Numbered from the stretch's first letter, positions 26,687 to 36,764 are shown. The stretch is DNA of 64,000 nt from Agromyces marinus (GCF_021442325.1 NZ_CP087879.1:1364001-1428000); one strand, 5' to 3'. The notes: a model not told the origin generated them from the sequence alone. Program-made: numbers and translations.

Positions 26687-27902
26687 GCCCAGCGGGCTCG
26701 CGGCCCGCATCCGGCTCGGCGCGTTCCGCTCCGAGTCGAAGGACTGGTTCCTGCTGCTCGGCACGGTGCTCTTCCTCGTCGTGCTCGGGCTCGTCATGGT
26801 GCTCTCCTCGTCGCAGGTCGAGTCGGCGCTCGCGAACGACGGCGACTTCACCTCGCGCGCGGCCCAGCAGGCGACCTACGCCCTCCTCGGCGTGCCCGCG
26901 ATGCTCATCGCGGGGCGCATGCCGGAGAAGTTCTGGATGCGGATCGCGTGGACGGCGCTCGGCATCTCGTGCATCCTCCAGGTGCTCGTCGTCGCGACCC
27001 CGCTCGGCGTCGAGGTGGGCGGGAACACCAACTGGCTGCGGCTCGCACCGGGCGTGCAGTTCCAGCCGTCCGAGCTCATCAAGGTCGCCCTGGTCCTCTG
27101 GCTCGGACTCATCGTGACGAAGAAGCAGGACCACCTCGGCGACTTCGGCAAGGGCATCATGCCGATCCTGATCGTCGGCGGGGGATCGATCGGGCTCGTG
27201 CTGCTCGGCGGCGACCTCGGCACCGTCATGGTCATGGCGGCGATGCTGATCGGCACGCTCTTCCTGATAGGCGTGCCGCTGCGGCTGCTCGCCGTCCCCG
27301 TGATCTTCGGCTCGGTCGCGTTCGCGCTCGTCGCGGTCTCGAGCGAGAGCCGCATGCGTCGCATCACCGCGTTCCTCGAGGAGGACTGCGCGAAGTACAA
27401 CCTCGGCGACTGCTGGCAGATCCAGCACGGCACCTTCGCACTGGCCAACGGCGGGTTCTTCGGCGTGGGCCTCGGCAATTCCGCGGCGAAGTGGTCGTGG
27501 CTGCCCGCGGCCGACAACGACTTCATCTTCGCGATCATCGGCGAGGAACTCGGACTCATCGGCGCGGTCGTGGTCATCGGGCTGTTCGTGGTGCTCGCGA
27601 TCGCGCTCGCGCGCATCATGCGCCACGCGGCGACGCCGTTCGGGCGCACGGTCTCGGCGGCGGTGCTCGTCTGGGTCGTCGGCCAGGCATGTGTCAATAT
27701 CGGTGTCGTGCTCGGCATCTTCCCCGTCCTCGGCGTTCCGCTGCCGCTCGTGTCGGCCGGCGGGACGGCGCTGCTCACGACCCTGTTCGCGATCGGGGTG
27801 GTGCTCTCCGTCGCGCGCGACCCCGGCGCCCCGGCCCCTGCGGTCGCCGTCGCGGCGCGACGCGGCGGTGCGCGCGGATCGAAGGCGGCGCGCGCGCGAT
27901 GA
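26643..27902 (+). CDS. ftsW: Septal peptidoglycan glycosyltransferase FtsW
   Basis: SEDS-family polytopic membrane protein that polymerises lipid II at the septum with FtsI. The 419-residue product has about ten transmembrane helices; SEDS motifs include GVQFQPSELIKVALVLWL, GGDLGTVMV, SWLPAADNDFIFAIIGEELG and PLPLVSAGGTALL. The Asp in the central extracytoplasmic region is expected to be catalytic by analogy with RodA/FtsW. ATG at 26643 is preceded by GGAGGGGAGGGGC, a strong ribosome site inside murD. The stop overlaps the murG start (ATGA). Confidence 0.97.
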   Translation: MAGRPRTPRPAKPTEPSGLAARIRLGAFRSESKDWFLLLGTVLFLVVLGLVMVLSSSQVESALANDGDFTSRAAQQATYALLGVPAMLIAGRMPEKFWMRIAWTALGISCILQVLVVATPLGVEVGGNTNWLRLAPGVQFQPSELIKVALVLWLGLIVTKKQDHLGDFGKGIMPILIVGGGSIGLVLLGGDLGTVMVMAAMLIGTLFLIGVPLRLLAVPVIFGSVAFALVAVSSESRMRRITAFLEEDCAKYNLGDCWQIQHGTFALANGGFFGVGLGNSAAKWSWLPAADNDFIFAIIGEELGLIGAVVVIGLFVVLAIALARIMRHAATPFGRTVSAAVLVWVVGQACVNIGVVLGIFPVLGVPLPLVSAGGTALLTTLFAIGVVLSVARDPGAPAPAVAVAARRGGARGSKAARAR

Positions 27903-28999
27903 CGACCTACCTGCTGGCCGGCGGCGGAACCGCCGGTCACGTGAACCCGTTGCTCGCCGTCGCCGACCGGCTCCGCGAACGCGACGCGTCGGCCGAGGTA
28001 CTCGTGCTCGGGACCGCCGAGGGACTCGAGGCTCGGCTGGTGCCCGCGCGCGGGTACGAGCTGCTCACGATCGAGAAGGTGCCCTTCCCGCGTCGGCCGA
28101 ACGGCGCGGCGCTGCGCTTCCCGTCGCGGTTCCGGCGTTCGATCGCCGACGTGCGCGAGATGATCGCCGGGCGCGGGGTCGACGTCGTGGTGGGCTTCGG
28201 CGGGTACGTGTCGACGCCCGCGTACCTCGCCGCACGCAGGGCCGGCATCCCCGTCGCGATCCACGAGGCGAACGCCCGCCCGGGCCTGGCCAACCGTCTC
28301 GGTGCGCGCTTCGCGGCGCGCGTCGGGGTCGCCTTCGCGGGCACGCCGCTGCGGCACGCCGAGGTCGTCGGGATGCCGCTGCGGCGCGAGATCGAGACGC
28401 TGGACCGCCCCGGCCGACGCTCCGAGGCGGCCGACCTGTTCGGCCTCGATGCGGGCCGGCCGGTGCTGCTCGCCACGGGAGGATCCCTCGGTGCACGTCG
28501 CATCAACCGCACGGTGGTCGACAGCGCCGAGGCGATCACTGGTGCCGGATGGCAGGTGCTGCACGTCACGGGCGCGAAGTCCGAGGTCTCCGACCCCGGC
28601 GTCGCCGACTACCGCATGATCGAGTACGCCGACCGCATGGACCTCGCGCTCGCGATCGCCGACGCCGCGGTGTCGCGGGCGGGCGCTGCGACCGTGAGCG
28701 AGCTCTCCGCGCTCGGCATCCCCGCCGTGTACGTTCCGTACCCCGTCGGGAACGGCGAGCAGCGGTTCAACGCCGCGGGCGTGGTCGCTGCCGGCGGCGG
28801 CATCCTCGTCGAGGACGCCGCGTTCCTGCCCGAGTGGGTCGGTCGCGAGGTCGTCTCGCTCATCGCGGACCGCGACCGGCTCGAGCGGATGTCGCGTGCC
28901 GCGGCATCCGTCGGCGCGCTCGACGGCACCGACCGCATGGTGGCCCTCGTCGACGGCGCCCTGCGCGGCGGCGGCGCCCCGGGCGCCGCGGGCGCGTAA
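27899..28999 (+). CDS. murG: Lipid II synthase MurG (GlcNAc transferase)
   Basis: Membrane-associated GT28 glycosyltransferase that adds GlcNAc to lipid I, giving lipid II. The 366-residue protein has N-terminal [37 protein letters not shown] and the C-terminal UDP-binding [11 protein letters not shown] and [13 protein letters not shown] segments. ATG at 27899 overlaps the ftsW stop. The TAA stop at 28997-28999 is also the start of TAACGT, a possible -10 for murC. Confidence 0.97.
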   Translation: MTTYLLAGGGTAGHVNPLLAVADRLRERDASAEVLVLGTAEGLEARLVPARGYELLTIEKVPFPRRPNGAALRFPSRFRRSIADVREMIAGRGVDVVVGFGGYVSTPAYLAARRAGIPVAIHEANARPGLANRLGARFAARVGVAFAGTPLRHAEVVGMPLRREIETLDRPGRRSEAADLFGLDAGRPVLLATGGSLGARRINRTVVDSAEAITGAGWQVLHVTGAKSEVSDPGVADYRMIEYADRMDLALAIADAAVSRAGAATVSELSALGIPAVYVPYPVGNGEQRFNAAGVVAAGGGILVEDAAFLPEWVGREVVSLIADRDRLERMSRAAASVGALDGTDRMVALVDGALRGGGAPGAAGA

Positions 29000-29042
29000 C
29001 GTTGACCACACAGACCCGACCCGCAGGAAGCACCGCGATATC

Positions 29043-30449
29043 GTGACGATCAAGCCCGACCTCTCCACCGTGATCCCCGCCGACCTCGGCGCCGTGCACT
29101 TCGTCGGGATCGGCGGTTCCGGCATGAGCGGCATCGCGCGGCTCGCGCTCGACGCCGGGCACCGCGTGACGGGTTCCGACGTGCGCGATTCGGCCAACGT
29201 CGAGGCGCTGCGCGCGCTCGGCGCGACCGTCTCGATCGGCCACGCGGCCGAGAACCTGCCCGACGACGTCGACACCGTGGTCGTGACGGGCGCGCTCTGG
29301 CTGGACAACCCGGAGTACCGGCTCGCGCTCTCGCGCGGCATCCCGGTGCTGCACCGCTCGCAGGCGCTCGCGTCGGTCATCGCCGGCCGGCGCCTGGTCT
29401 CGGTCGCCGGAGCGCACGGCAAGACGACGTCGACGGGCATGATCATCACGGGCCTGCTGGGCCTCGGCGAGGATCCGAGCTTCGTCAACGGCGGCGTCAT
29501 CGAGGAGCTCGGGGTCAGTTCGGCGGCGGGCGAGGGGGAGCTGTTCGTCGTCGAGGCCGACGAGTCGGACGGTTCGTTCCTGCTGTACGACACGTCGGTC
29601 GCGCTGATCACGAACGTCGACCCCGACCACCTCGACCACTACGGATCGTTCGAGGCGTTCGAGCAGGCGTTCGTCGACTTCGCCGACCGGTCGGACGAGC
29701 TCGTCGTGATCTCGGCCGACGATCCGGGCGCCGTGCGCGTGCGGGACCGGCTCTCGCACGCCCGGGTGCTGACGTTCGGCGAGGCGGCCGGCGCCGCGGT
29801 GCGCGTGCACTCGATCGTGACCGAGGGGCCGGTCTCGTTCGCGCTCGACTACGAGGGGTCGACGTACTCGGCGACCCTGCGGGTCCCGGGACGGCACAAC
29901 GCGATCAACGCGGCCGGCGCGTTCGCCGTGCTCGTGGGGCTCGGGTTCGACCCGGCGGCGTCGCTCGCGGGCATCGCGCGATTCGCGGGGACCGGGCGCA
30001 GGTTCGAGCTGCATGGCGTCGTCGACGGCGTGAGCGTGTACGACGACTACGCGCACCACCCGACCGAGGTCGCGGCCGCGCTCTCGGCGGCGCGCACGGT
30101 CGTGGGCGACGGGCGCATCATCGCCGTGCACCAGCCGCACCTCTACAGCCGCACGCGACTGTTCGCGAAGGAGTTCGCCGACGTGCTCGAGGAGCATGCG
30201 GACCTCACGGTCGTCCTCGACGTCTACGGCGCCCGCGAGGATCCCGAGCCCGGCGTGACCGGGGCCCTGGTGAGCGAGCGGTTCGCCGACGGCGAGCGGG
30301 TCGCGTTCATCGCCGACTGGCAGGATGCGGCCGATCACACGGCGCGCATCTCCCGTCCGGGAGATTTCGTGATCACGCTGGGGTGCGGTGACGTCTACCG
30401 CATCGTGCCGCAGATCCTGGGGTCGCTCGAGCGCGAGCGAAACGACTGA
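29043..30449 (+). CDS. murC: UDP-N-acetylmuramate--L-alanine ligase
   Basis: First Mur ligase, attaching L-alanine to UDP-MurNAc. The 468-residue protein has the N-terminal [17 protein letters not shown] nucleotide fold, ATP loop [25 protein letters not shown], and [13 protein letters not shown] with QPHLYSRT near the C terminus. GTG at 29043 is the only reasonable start; AGGAAG lies 12 nt upstream, somewhat far. Ten bases separate it from ftsQ. Confidence 0.96.
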   Translation: MTIKPDLSTVIPADLGAVHFVGIGGSGMSGIARLALDAGHRVTGSDVRDSANVEALRALGATVSIGHAAENLPDDVDTVVVTGALWLDNPEYRLALSRGIPVLHRSQALASVIAGRRLVSVAGAHGKTTSTGMIITGLLGLGEDPSFVNGGVIEELGVSSAAGEGELFVVEADESDGSFLLYDTSVALITNVDPDHLDHYGSFEAFEQAFVDFADRSDELVVISADDPGAVRVRDRLSHARVLTFGEAAGAAVRVHSIVTEGPVSFALDYEGSTYSATLRVPGRHNAINAAGAFAVLVGLGFDPAASLAGIARFAGTGRRFELHGVVDGVSVYDDYAHHPTEVAAALSAARTVVGDGRIIAVHQPHLYSRTRLFAKEFADVLEEHADLTVVLDVYGAREDPEPGVTGALVSERFADGERVAFIADWQDAADHTARISRPGDFVITLGCGDVYRIVPQILGSLERERND

Positions 30450-30459
30450 TCGGGGCGCG

Positions 30460-31500
30460 GTGAAGCGTCCCGAGGGATTCGATCGCACGAGGCCCGCCCG
30501 GGCGGCGGCGCCGGGCACGGCGGGGTCCGCGTCGGCCTCGACGCCCGTGGCGGGGCGGCGCCCGGGTTCGAGCCCGGGCCGGGGTGCGAGCGCGAGCCGG
30601 GGCACGAGCCCGACTGCGGCGAGGTCGGCTCCGGCGTCGGGTCCGGCGTCGCCGGAGTCGTCGCGTTCCCAGGCGACCGAGCCCATCGTCCTGCCCGAGG
30701 GGGCTCCCGAGCCCGCGAGCGGACGCCGCGGCGAGACGTTCGCGGCGCGGCGGCGGCTCGCGATGGCGGAGCGCGAGCGCCGCAGGTACGAGCGACGCGA
30801 GGTTCGCAGGTTCACGAAGCGTTCGCGCCTGCGCCGTGCGACGTGGATCACGGTGCTCGCGACCGCGGCCGGGATCGCGGTCGCCGCGGTCGCGGTGGCG
30901 TACTCGCCGCTGATGGCGCTGCGCGAGGTGCGGGTCGAGGGCACCGCGCGGATCGACGCGGCGGCGGTGACGGCGGCGTTCGACGAGCGGATCGGCACGC
31001 CCCTGCCGCTCATCGCGCCCGACGAGGTCCAGGGGGCGCTGTCGGAGTTCCCGCTCATCGAGACGTACTCGACCGAGACGATCCCGCCGGGGACGCTGGT
31101 GGTCCGGATCGTGGAGCGCACGCCGGTCGGCGTACTCGACACGTCGGGCGGCCTGGTCTCGGTCGATGCTGCCGGCGTGGTCGTCGAGCGACTGGAGGAG
31201 CGTCCTTCCGGTCTGCCGTTCATCGAGGTCGACGGCGGGCTCGGTGCGCCGCCGTTCCAGGCGGCGGGCCGGGTGCTGCGCGGGCTGCCGGCCGAGGTCC
31301 GCGCCGGCATCGACGTGGTGCGTGCGAGCTCGGCCGACGACCTCCGGTTCGAGTTGGCGACGGGCGCCGAGGTCGTGTGGGGCGGCGCGGACGAGCTCTC
31401 GCTCAAGGTCGCGGTCCTCGAGCGCCTGCTCGCGACGGCGCCGCCCGACGAGGTGGATCGCTACGTCGTCTCGGCGCCGCTGTACCCGGTCGTCGAGTGA
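30460..31500 (+). CDS. ftsQ: Cell-division protein FtsQ (POTRA domain)
   Basis: Bitopic divisome scaffold. The 346-residue protein has a long disordered cytoplasmic region rich in Ser, Ala, Pro and Arg (about 1-100), a basic stretch RRYERREVRRFTK, one transmembrane helix (about 128-148), and an extracytoplasmic POTRA domain starting LREVRVEGTARID, followed by the FtsQ-specific beta domain (VVRIVERTPVGVL). GTG at 30460 is the likely start, with a weak GGGGCGCG upstream. A GC-rich hairpin (31537-31564) follows before ftsZ. Confidence 0.93.
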   Translation: MKRPEGFDRTRPARAAAPGTAGSASASTPVAGRRPGSSPGRGASASRGTSPTAARSAPASGPASPESSRSQATEPIVLPEGAPEPASGRRGETFAARRRLAMAERERRRYERREVRRFTKRSRLRRATWITVLATAAGIAVAAVAVAYSPLMALREVRVEGTARIDAAAVTAAFDERIGTPLPLIAPDEVQGALSEFPLIETYSTETIPPGTLVVRIVERTPVGVLDTSGGLVSVDAAGVVVERLEERPSGLPFIEVDGGLGAPPFQAAGRVLRGLPAEVRAGIDVVRASSADDLRFELATGAEVVWGGADELSLKVAVLERLLATAPPDEVDRYVVSAPLYPVVE

Positions 31501-31536
31501 TCGAGGCGGCTTTCGTCGGTCGGATCGCGACACGCC

Positions 31537-31564
31537 GCGGGCGGCGAGCGGAGCGACCGCCCGC
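31537..31564 (+). terminator. GC-rich hairpin between ftsQ and ftsZ
   Basis: An 8-bp stem (31537-31544 with 31557-31564) with a 12-nt loop, 36 nt after the ftsQ stop. It could end or attenuate cluster transcription ahead of the separate ftsZ promoter region. Confidence 0.5.
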
Positions 31565-31570
31565 GCCGCC

Positions 31571-31657
31571 TACGTTCAATTCAGGAATTGCATACTCGGC
31601 AAAACTTTAACCTTCGAGTAGAGGTTCAGGGTTCAGAGTTCGCAGAGAGGGCCGGAC
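31571..31657 (+). promoter_or_regulatory. AT-rich ftsZ upstream region with short repeats
   Basis: This 87-nt stretch is far richer in A/T than its surroundings. It has TTGCAT (31588-31593), TAACCT (31608-31613, fits TAnnnT), an AACCT/AGGTT inverted repeat around 31609-31626, and three imperfect 7-nt GGTTCAG-like direct repeats (31622-31642). The spacing between TTGCAT and TAACCT is short, so the exact promoter is uncertain. GAGAGG upstream of the ATG is the ribosome site. Confidence 0.5.
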
Positions 31658-32875
31658 ATGTCGACAAACCAGAACTACCTCGCCGTGATCAAGGTCGTCG
31701 GCATCGGCGGTGGCGGCGTGAACGCCGTCAACCGCATGATCGAGCTCGGCCTTCGCGGCGTCGAGTTCATCGCGATCAACACCGACGCCCAGGCATTGCT
31801 GATGTCGGATGCCGACGTCAAACTCGACGTCGGCCGTGATCTCACGCGCGGGCTCGGGGCGGGCGCCGACCCCGAGGTCGGCCGACGGGCCGCGGAGGAC
31901 CACGCCGAGGAGATCGAGGAGGCCCTCGCGGGCGCCGACATGGTCTTCGTCACCGCGGGCGAGGGCGGAGGAACCGGAACCGGCGGCGCCCCCGTCGTCG
32001 CCAGGATCGCGAAGTCGATCGGCGCGCTCACGATCGGTGTCGTCACCAAGCCCTTCAGTTTCGAGGGCCGCCGTCGCCAGACGCAGGCCGAACAGGGCGT
32101 GGCGCGCCTGAAGGAAGAGGTCGACACCCTCATCGTCGTGCCCAACGACCGGCTGCTCGAGATCAGCGATCGCGGCATCTCCATGCTCGAGGCCTTCGCG
32201 ACCGCCGACCAGGTCCTCCTGGCCGGCGTCCAGGGCATCACCGACCTCATCACGACGCCCGGGCTGATCAACCTCGACTTCGCCGACGTGAAGTCCGTCA
32301 TGCAGGGCGCCGGGTCCGCGCTCATGGGCATCGGATCCTCGAGGGGAGCCGACCGGGCGATCAAGGCCGCCGAACTCGCCGTCGCGAGTCCGCTTCTCGA
32401 AGCCTCGATCGACGGCGCGCACGGCGTGCTGCTGTCGATCCAGGGCGGATCCAACCTCGGCATCTTCGAGATCAACGACGCGGCCCGACTCGTGCAGGAG
32501 GCCGTCCACGCCGAGGCGAACATCATCTTCGGGGCCGTCATCGACGACACCCTCGGCGACGAGGTCCGCGTGACCGTGATCGCCGCCGGATTCGACGGCG
32601 GCGAGCCCTCGGCCAGGCCGGTCGAGGTGCGACAGCCGAGTGCGGTTCCCGCCGCTGTGGGCGTCGGCGCAGGCGTCGGCGGGCACGCCGGGGCGGGCAT
32701 CGGGGGTTCGAGCGCGGGTGAGGACTCGGTCGACGGCGTCGCCGAGATCGACATCGAAGAGCTCGTCGAGAGCGCGAACTGGGGCGAGGCGAGCGCGACG
32801 GCCGACCGGATCGGATCGGACCCCGCATTCGGCGACGACCAGGACGACCTCGACATCCCCGACTTCCTCAAGTGA
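31658..32875 (+). CDS. ftsZ: Cell-division GTPase FtsZ
   Basis: Tubulin-like GTPase that builds the cytokinetic ring. The 405-residue protein has the tubulin signature GGGTGTG (103-109), the N-terminal [16 protein letters not shown] nucleotide fold, the T7 synergy region [11 protein letters not shown], a Gly/Ala-rich linker (about 325-380) and the conserved C-terminal [10 protein letters not shown] tail that contacts SepF and other partners. ATG at 31658 follows GAGAGG. Its stop overlaps the next start (GTGA). No ftsA is present, as in other actinobacteria. Confidence 0.98.
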   Translation: MSTNQNYLAVIKVVGIGGGGVNAVNRMIELGLRGVEFIAINTDAQALLMSDADVKLDVGRDLTRGLGAGADPEVGRRAAEDHAEEIEEALAGADMVFVTAGEGGGTGTGGAPVVARIAKSIGALTIGVVTKPFSFEGRRRQTQAEQGVARLKEEVDTLIVVPNDRLLEISDRGISMLEAFATADQVLLAGVQGITDLITTPGLINLDFADVKSVMQGAGSALMGIGSSRGADRAIKAAELAVASPLLEASIDGAHGVLLSIQGGSNLGIFEINDAARLVQEAVHAEANIIFGAVIDDTLGDEVRVTVIAAGFDGGEPSARPVEVRQPSAVPAAVGVGAGVGGHAGAGIGGSSAGEDSVDGVAEIDIEELVESANWGEASATADRIGSDPAFGDDQDDLDIPDFLK

Positions 32876-33546
32876 CGCAGGGCCTGTCCGACCGCCTCGA
32901 GTCGGTCCGGTCGGCGGTGGCGGATGCCGCGGCCGAGGCCGGGCGCGACCCGGGCGGGATCACGACGATCGTCGTGACCAAGTTCCAGCCCGAGTCGCTC
33001 GTGCGCGACCTCGCCGCGCTCGGCGTGCGAGACGTGGGGGAGAACCGACACCAGGAGGCGCAGGCCAAGGCGCGCGCGCTCGAAGACCTCGACCTCCGGT
33101 GGCATTTCGTGGGGCAGTTGCAGAGCAAGAAGGCCCGGCAGGCGCGCGAGTACGCCTCGGTCATCCACTCGATCGACCGGCTCTCGCTCGTCGACGCCCT
33201 CCGCTCCGACGACCGGGTCGTCGACGGGTTCATCCAGGTGAACCTCACCGACGACCCGGGCCGCGGCGGCGTCGCCCCCGGCGAGCTGGACGCGTTCGCC
33301 GAGCGCGTACTCGCCACCGCCGGCATCCGCCTGCTCGGGCTCATGGCCGTCGCGCCGCTCGACGAACCGGCTCGCGCGGCGTTCGCTCGCGTGCGCGCGA
33401 TGTCGGACCGCCTGCGATCGATCGCCCCCGAGGCATCCGCTCTGTCCATGGGGATGTCTCACGATTTCCGGGACGCGATTCTGGAGGGTGCGACACACCT
33501 TCGGATCGGGACGGCAATCACCGGGAACCGGCCGGTCGCCGGTTAG
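32872..33546 (+). CDS. YggS/PROSC-family pyridoxal-phosphate homeostasis protein
   Basis: Small PLP-binding TIM-barrel protein thought to buffer and deliver pyridoxal phosphate. The 224-residue product has the PLP lysine in [30 protein letters not shown] and SMGMSHDF with GTAITG at the phosphate site. GTG at 32872 overlaps the ftsZ stop (GTGA). In many actinobacteria a PgeF/YfiH-type gene separates ftsZ and yggS; here it is absent. The TAG stop forms the first half of the sepF -10 hexamer. Confidence 0.95.
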   Translation: MTQGLSDRLESVRSAVADAAAEAGRDPGGITTIVVTKFQPESLVRDLAALGVRDVGENRHQEAQAKARALEDLDLRWHFVGQLQSKKARQAREYASVIHSIDRLSLVDALRSDDRVVDGFIQVNLTDDPGRGGVAPGELDAFAERVLATAGIRLLGLMAVAPLDEPARAAFARVRAMSDRLRSIAPEASALSMGMSHDFRDAILEGATHLRIGTAITGNRPVAG

Positions 33547-33549
33547 CCT
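33544..33549 (+). promoter_or_regulatory. -10 TAGCCT of sepF, overlapping the yggS stop
   Basis: TAGCCT lies 29 nt before the sepF ATG, with GGAGG between. The TAG is the yggS stop codon. Confidence 0.5.
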
Positions 33550-33578
33550 CGAACCACGCAACACTGACGGAGGCCGCG

Positions 33579-34052
33579 ATGTCGAACCCGCTCAAGAAGA
33601 CGATGGTCTACCTGGGACTCGCCGACGAGGAGCTCGAGCCCGAGACGACGACCGCGTCCACGCCGACGCCGGTCGTGCAGCCCGCGCCCGCGCCGGCCCC
33701 CAAGAGCGGCGGCTCCGTGACCCCCCTCCGAAAGCACCATGTGCAACCGACACCCCCGCAGGCGGAGATGAACGAGATCCTCACGGTGCACCCGCGCCAG
33801 TACAAGGACGCCCAGATGATCGCCGAGTCGTTCCGCGAGGGGGTGCCCGTCATCATCAACCTCTCCCAGATGTCGGACGCCGATGCGCGTCGTCTCATCG
33901 ACTTCGCGAGCGGACTCTCGCAGGGCCTCCACGGCAAGATCGAACGCGTGACGAGCAAGGTCTTCCTGCTCTCGCCCGCGCACGTCGTGGTCTCCGGCGA
34001 GGCGGGCGAGAACGAGGGCGACGTGGACGCCTCGTTCTTCTCGCACGCGTAG
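33579..34052 (+). CDS. sepF: Cell-division protein SepF
   Basis: Cytoplasmic, membrane-binding partner of FtsZ that replaces FtsA as Z-ring anchor in actinobacteria. The 157-residue protein has the N-terminal amphipathic segment [18 protein letters not shown], a Pro/Ala/Thr-rich linker (about 20-60) and the C-terminal SepF globular domain with [28 protein letters not shown] and [16 protein letters not shown] at 33579 has GGAGG 5 nt upstream. The stop TAG is the first half of the yggT -10. Confidence 0.96.
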   Translation: MSNPLKKTMVYLGLADEELEPETTTASTPTPVVQPAPAPAPKSGGSVTPLRKHHVQPTPPQAEMNEILTVHPRQYKDAQMIAESFREGVPVIINLSQMSDADARRLIDFASGLSQGLHGKIERVTSKVFLLSPAHVVVSGEAGENEGDVDASFFSHA

Positions 34053-34055
34053 ACT
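34050..34055 (+). promoter_or_regulatory. -10 TAGACT of yggT, leaderless geometry, overlapping the sepF stop
   Basis: TAGACT ends 7 nt before the GTG at 34063 and begins with the sepF stop codon. No ribosome site precedes the GTG. Confidence 0.6.
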
Positions 34056-34062
34056 CGCGGAC

Positions 34063-34380
34063 GTGAGCGCACTCGTCGTCGTCTGGAACCTCGTCTACAC
34101 GCTCCTCCTCATCTACTTCTTCGTGATGTGGGCGCGGTTCGTGCTCGACCTGGTCCGGACCTTCAACCGCTCGTGGCGCCCCCGCGGCGTCGTGCTCGTC
34201 CTCGTCGAGGCCGTGTACACGGTGACCGATCCGCTGGTGCGGTTCTTCCGTCGCCTCATCCCCCCGATCCGGCTCGGTCAGGTCGCACTCGACCTCGGCT
34301 GGAGTGTCGCGATGCTCGTGGTCATCATCGCGATGACCGTCGTCTCGTGGCTCGCTGCGGGGGCCGCGGTCGCCGCCTGA
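34063..34380 (+). CDS. YggT-family small membrane protein
   Basis: A 105-residue polytopic protein of the YggT family, conserved in division clusters of Gram-positives and cyanobacteria; its exact role is unclear, and it has been linked to membrane organisation and division. An N-terminal transmembrane helix (about 5-25) is followed by RTFNRSWRPRG and the family hallmark VTDPLVRFFRRLIPPIRLGQVALDLGW, then a second helix. GTG at 34063 is probably read from a leaderless message. Confidence 0.9.
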   Translation: MSALVVVWNLVYTLLLIYFFVMWARFVLDLVRTFNRSWRPRGVVLVLVEAVYTVTDPLVRFFRRLIPPIRLGQVALDLGWSVAMLVVIIAMTVVSWLAAGAAVAA

Positions 34381-34444
34381 CGTGTTCGCCAGGCGCGGAC
34401 GCGCCGCATGACACGCGCACTGCGTCCGTCGAGGTGGTCTTTGC

Positions 34445-34450
34445 TACCGT
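34445..34450 (+). promoter_or_regulatory. Candidate -10 TACCGT of divIVA
   Basis: TACCGT lies 49 nt before the divIVA ATG, inside the small inverted repeat GCTACCGTTAGC (34443-34454). A -35 is not obvious. Confidence 0.4.
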
Positions 34451-34499
34451 TAGCAGAACGTGATCGAACCGTTCGACAGAATCAGAGGGATGGAAAGCC

Positions 34500-35186
34500 A
34501 TGGCGCTAACTCCGGAAGATGTGGTCAACAAGCGCTTCCAGGCGACGAAGTTCCGGGAGGGCTACGACCAGGACGAGGTCGACGACTTCCTCGATGAGGT
34601 GGTCGTCGAACTGCGCCGGCTGAATCAGGAGAACGACGAGCTCCGGCAGCGGCTGATGGCCGCCGAAGCGCGCGCCGCCGAAGGCGCCGCAGCTCCCGTC
34701 GCCGCGGCGGCCCCGGCACCCGCGGCCCCCGCCTACGCCGAGCCCGCGGTCGGTGCGCCCACGGTGGCCGTGCCGACGCAGCCCGCCGCGCCGCAGTCCG
34801 AGCTCGACGAGCAGGCCAGCACGACCAACCTGCTGCAGCTGGCCCGCCGACTCCACGAGGAGCACGTGCGCGAGGGCGTCGAGAAGCGCGACGCGCTCAT
34901 CGCCGAGGGCCACGCGACCGCCGCGCGCATCGTCGCCGAGGCCGAGGCCAAGCAGCGCGCACAGATGGGCGTCCTCGACCAGGAGCGCGTCGCACTCGAG
35001 AAGCGGGTCGACGAGCTGCGCGTGTTCGAGCGCGACTACCGCGCCAAGCTCAAGAGCTACATCGAGGGTCAGCTCCGAGACCTCGACACGGCGCAGCCGG
35101 TCCAGGTCGGAGCCGGTGCCGGGTTCCCGGCCCAGGGCGTGAGCGGCGAGCAGCCCACCCCGACCTTCCAGGGCTTTGGAGGCTGA
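34500..35186 (+). CDS. divIVA: Polar growth/cell-division protein DivIVA (Wag31 type)
   Basis: Membrane-curvature-sensing coiled-coil scaffold that directs polar growth in actinobacteria. The 228-residue protein has the lipid-binding N-terminal domain (LTPEDVVNKRFQATKFREGYDQDEVDDFLDEV), a first coiled coil, an Ala/Pro-rich linker (about 60-100) and a second long coiled coil (about 105-195), then a Gly/Pro tail. ATG at 34500 follows GGAAAG. In mycobacteria the homologue is a Ser/Thr kinase substrate. It overlaps lspA by 11 nt. Confidence 0.97.
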   Translation: MALTPEDVVNKRFQATKFREGYDQDEVDDFLDEVVVELRRLNQENDELRQRLMAAEARAAEGAAAPVAAAAPAPAAPAYAEPAVGAPTVAVPTQPAAPQSELDEQASTTNLLQLARRLHEEHVREGVEKRDALIAEGHATAARIVAEAEAKQRAQMGVLDQERVALEKRVDELRVFERDYRAKLKSYIEGQLRDLDTAQPVQVGAGAGFPAQGVSGEQPTPTFQGFGG

Positions 35187-35778
35187 GCGCCCGGCCAGGA
35201 CGGGCGTCATCACGCTGCTGATCCTGGTCGGCGTCGCGGGCGCGATCTACGGCATCGACCAGCTCAGCAAGCAGTACGTCGTCAGCACGCTCGCCGAGGG
35301 GGAGATCGTTCCCGTCCTCGACGGCGTGCTGCAATGGCAGTTCGTGCGCAACCCCGGCGCCGCGTTCTCGATCGCGAGCGGCATGACCTGGGTGTTCACG
35401 ATCCTCGCCGCAGCGGTCATCACGGTCATCATCTGGTTCGCCCGGCGCATCCGTTCGATCGCCTGGGCGCTCGTGTTCGGGCTCCTCCTCGGCGGGGTGC
35501 TGGGCAACCTCACCGACCGTCTCCTCCGGGAGCCGGGCTTCGGGATCGGCCATGTGATCGACTTCATCTCGACGCCGTGGATGCTCCCGGCGATCTACAA
35601 CGTCGCCGACATCGCGATCGTCTCGAGCATGATCCTGTTCATGATCCTGACGATCCGCGGGATCGGCCTGGACGGATCCCGCCCCGAGAAGTCGCCCGCC
35701 GCGACCGCCGGTGCCGACCCGGCCGGCGAGCCCGACGCCCGTGGCGGCACCGCCGCGGAACTCGCTCGCGAGTCCTGA
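35176..35778 (+). CDS. lspA: Lipoprotein signal peptidase (SPase II)
   Basis: Aspartic protease of the membrane that cleaves prolipoprotein signal peptides. The 200-residue protein has four transmembrane helices and the family blocks [32 protein letters not shown] and YNVADIAI, the last two carrying the catalytic Asp pair. The start is taken as TTG at 35176 inside divIVA; no better in-frame start exists before the first helix. The C-terminal tail is acidic and Ala-rich. The lipoprotein at 50190 is a likely substrate. Confidence 0.94.
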   Translation: MEAERPARTGVITLLILVGVAGAIYGIDQLSKQYVVSTLAEGEIVPVLDGVLQWQFVRNPGAAFSIASGMTWVFTILAAAVITVIIWFARRIRSIAWALVFGLLLGGVLGNLTDRLLREPGFGIGHVIDFISTPWMLPAIYNVADIAIVSSMILFMILTIRGIGLDGSRPEKSPAATAGADPAGEPDARGGTAAELARES

Positions 35779-35779
35779 C

Positions 35780-36700
35780 GTGGAGCACCGTTCGCTGCCC
35801 GTCCCGGACGGGCTCGACGGCGTCCGCGTCGACGCCGGCCTCGCGAAGCTCCTCGGCTTCTCGCGCACGCAGGCGGCCGACATCGCGTCGTCCGGCGGCG
35901 CGAGCCTCGACGGTCGCCCGGTCGACAAGTCTGACCGGCTCCGCGCGGGCGGCTGGCTCGAGGTGACCTGGGCGCCGCCGCGCACCCTCGAGGTGGAGCC
36001 CATCCCCGTGCCCGACCTCGGAATCGTCCACGACGACGACGAGATCGTCGTGGTCGACAAGCCCGCGGGCGTCGCAGCCCACCCGTCGCTCGGCTGGGAG
36101 GGCCCGACCGTGGTCGGCGCGCTCGCGGCATCCGGCTACCGCATCTCGACCTCCGGCGCCGCCGAACGGCAGGGCGTCGTGCACCGCCTCGACGCGGGCA
36201 CGAGCGGGCTCATGGTCGTTGCGAAGTCCGAGTACGCGTACACGATGCTCAAGCGGGCGTTCCACGACCGCGAGGTCGAGAAGATCTACCACGCGGTGGT
36301 CCAGGGGCACCCCGACCCGTTCGCGGGTACGATCGACGCGCCCGTCGGCCGGCATCCGCGCTCGGAGTGGCGGTTCGCCGTGACGGTCGACGGCAAGCAC
36401 GCGGTCACGCACTACGAGACGATCGAGGCGTTCCCCTACGCGTCGCTGCTCGAGATCCACCTCGAGACCGGGCGCACGCACCAGATCCGCGTGCACATGT
36501 CCGCCCAGCGGCATCCGTGCGCCGGCGACGCGATGTACGGCGCCGATCCGACCCTGTCGGCCCGACTCGGGCTCACCCGCCAGTGGCTGCACGCCAAGCA
36601 GCTCTCGTTCGTGCACCCGGGCACGGGGGAGTGGTCGACCTACGCGTCGGAGTACCCGGCCGACCTGCAGCACGCGCTCGACGTGCTCTCGGGCGACTGA
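35780..36700 (+). CDS. RluD-family 23S rRNA pseudouridine synthase
   Basis: Converts uridines to pseudouridine in rRNA. The 306-residue protein has an N-terminal S4-like RNA-binding domain ([18 protein letters not shown]), then the catalytic domain with [29 protein letters not shown] (catalytic Asp), and [17 protein letters not shown] at 35780 begins one base after the lspA stop. The position next to lspA is conserved in actinobacteria. The exact target sites cannot be told from sequence. Confidence 0.94.
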   Translation: MEHRSLPVPDGLDGVRVDAGLAKLLGFSRTQAADIASSGGASLDGRPVDKSDRLRAGGWLEVTWAPPRTLEVEPIPVPDLGIVHDDDEIVVVDKPAGVAAHPSLGWEGPTVVGALAASGYRISTSGAAERQGVVHRLDAGTSGLMVVAKSEYAYTMLKRAFHDREVEKIYHAVVQGHPDPFAGTIDAPVGRHPRSEWRFAVTVDGKHAVTHYETIEAFPYASLLEIHLETGRTHQIRVHMSAQRHPCAGDAMYGADPTLSARLGLTRQWLHAKQLSFVHPGTGEWSTYASEYPADLQHALDVLSGD

Positions 36701-36758
36701 GCCCCGGTCGCGCGCGTCGACCGCCGCGAGCCCGCGCCCGATCGTCGGCGGCTCGCCC

Positions 36759-36764
36759 TACACT
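36759..36764 (+). promoter_or_regulatory. -10 TACACT of dnaE
   Basis: TACACT lies 48 nt before the GTG at 36813. An earlier in-frame GTG at 36765 would lie upstream of the expected transcription start, which supports 36813 as the translation start. Confidence 0.5.

Noticed and set aside
29001..29045. A 14-codon frame (TTG start) between murG and murC ending in GTGA at the murC start
   Set aside because: TTG start without a ribosome site, short and not supported; it resembles the 43358 arrangement but with much weaker evidence.
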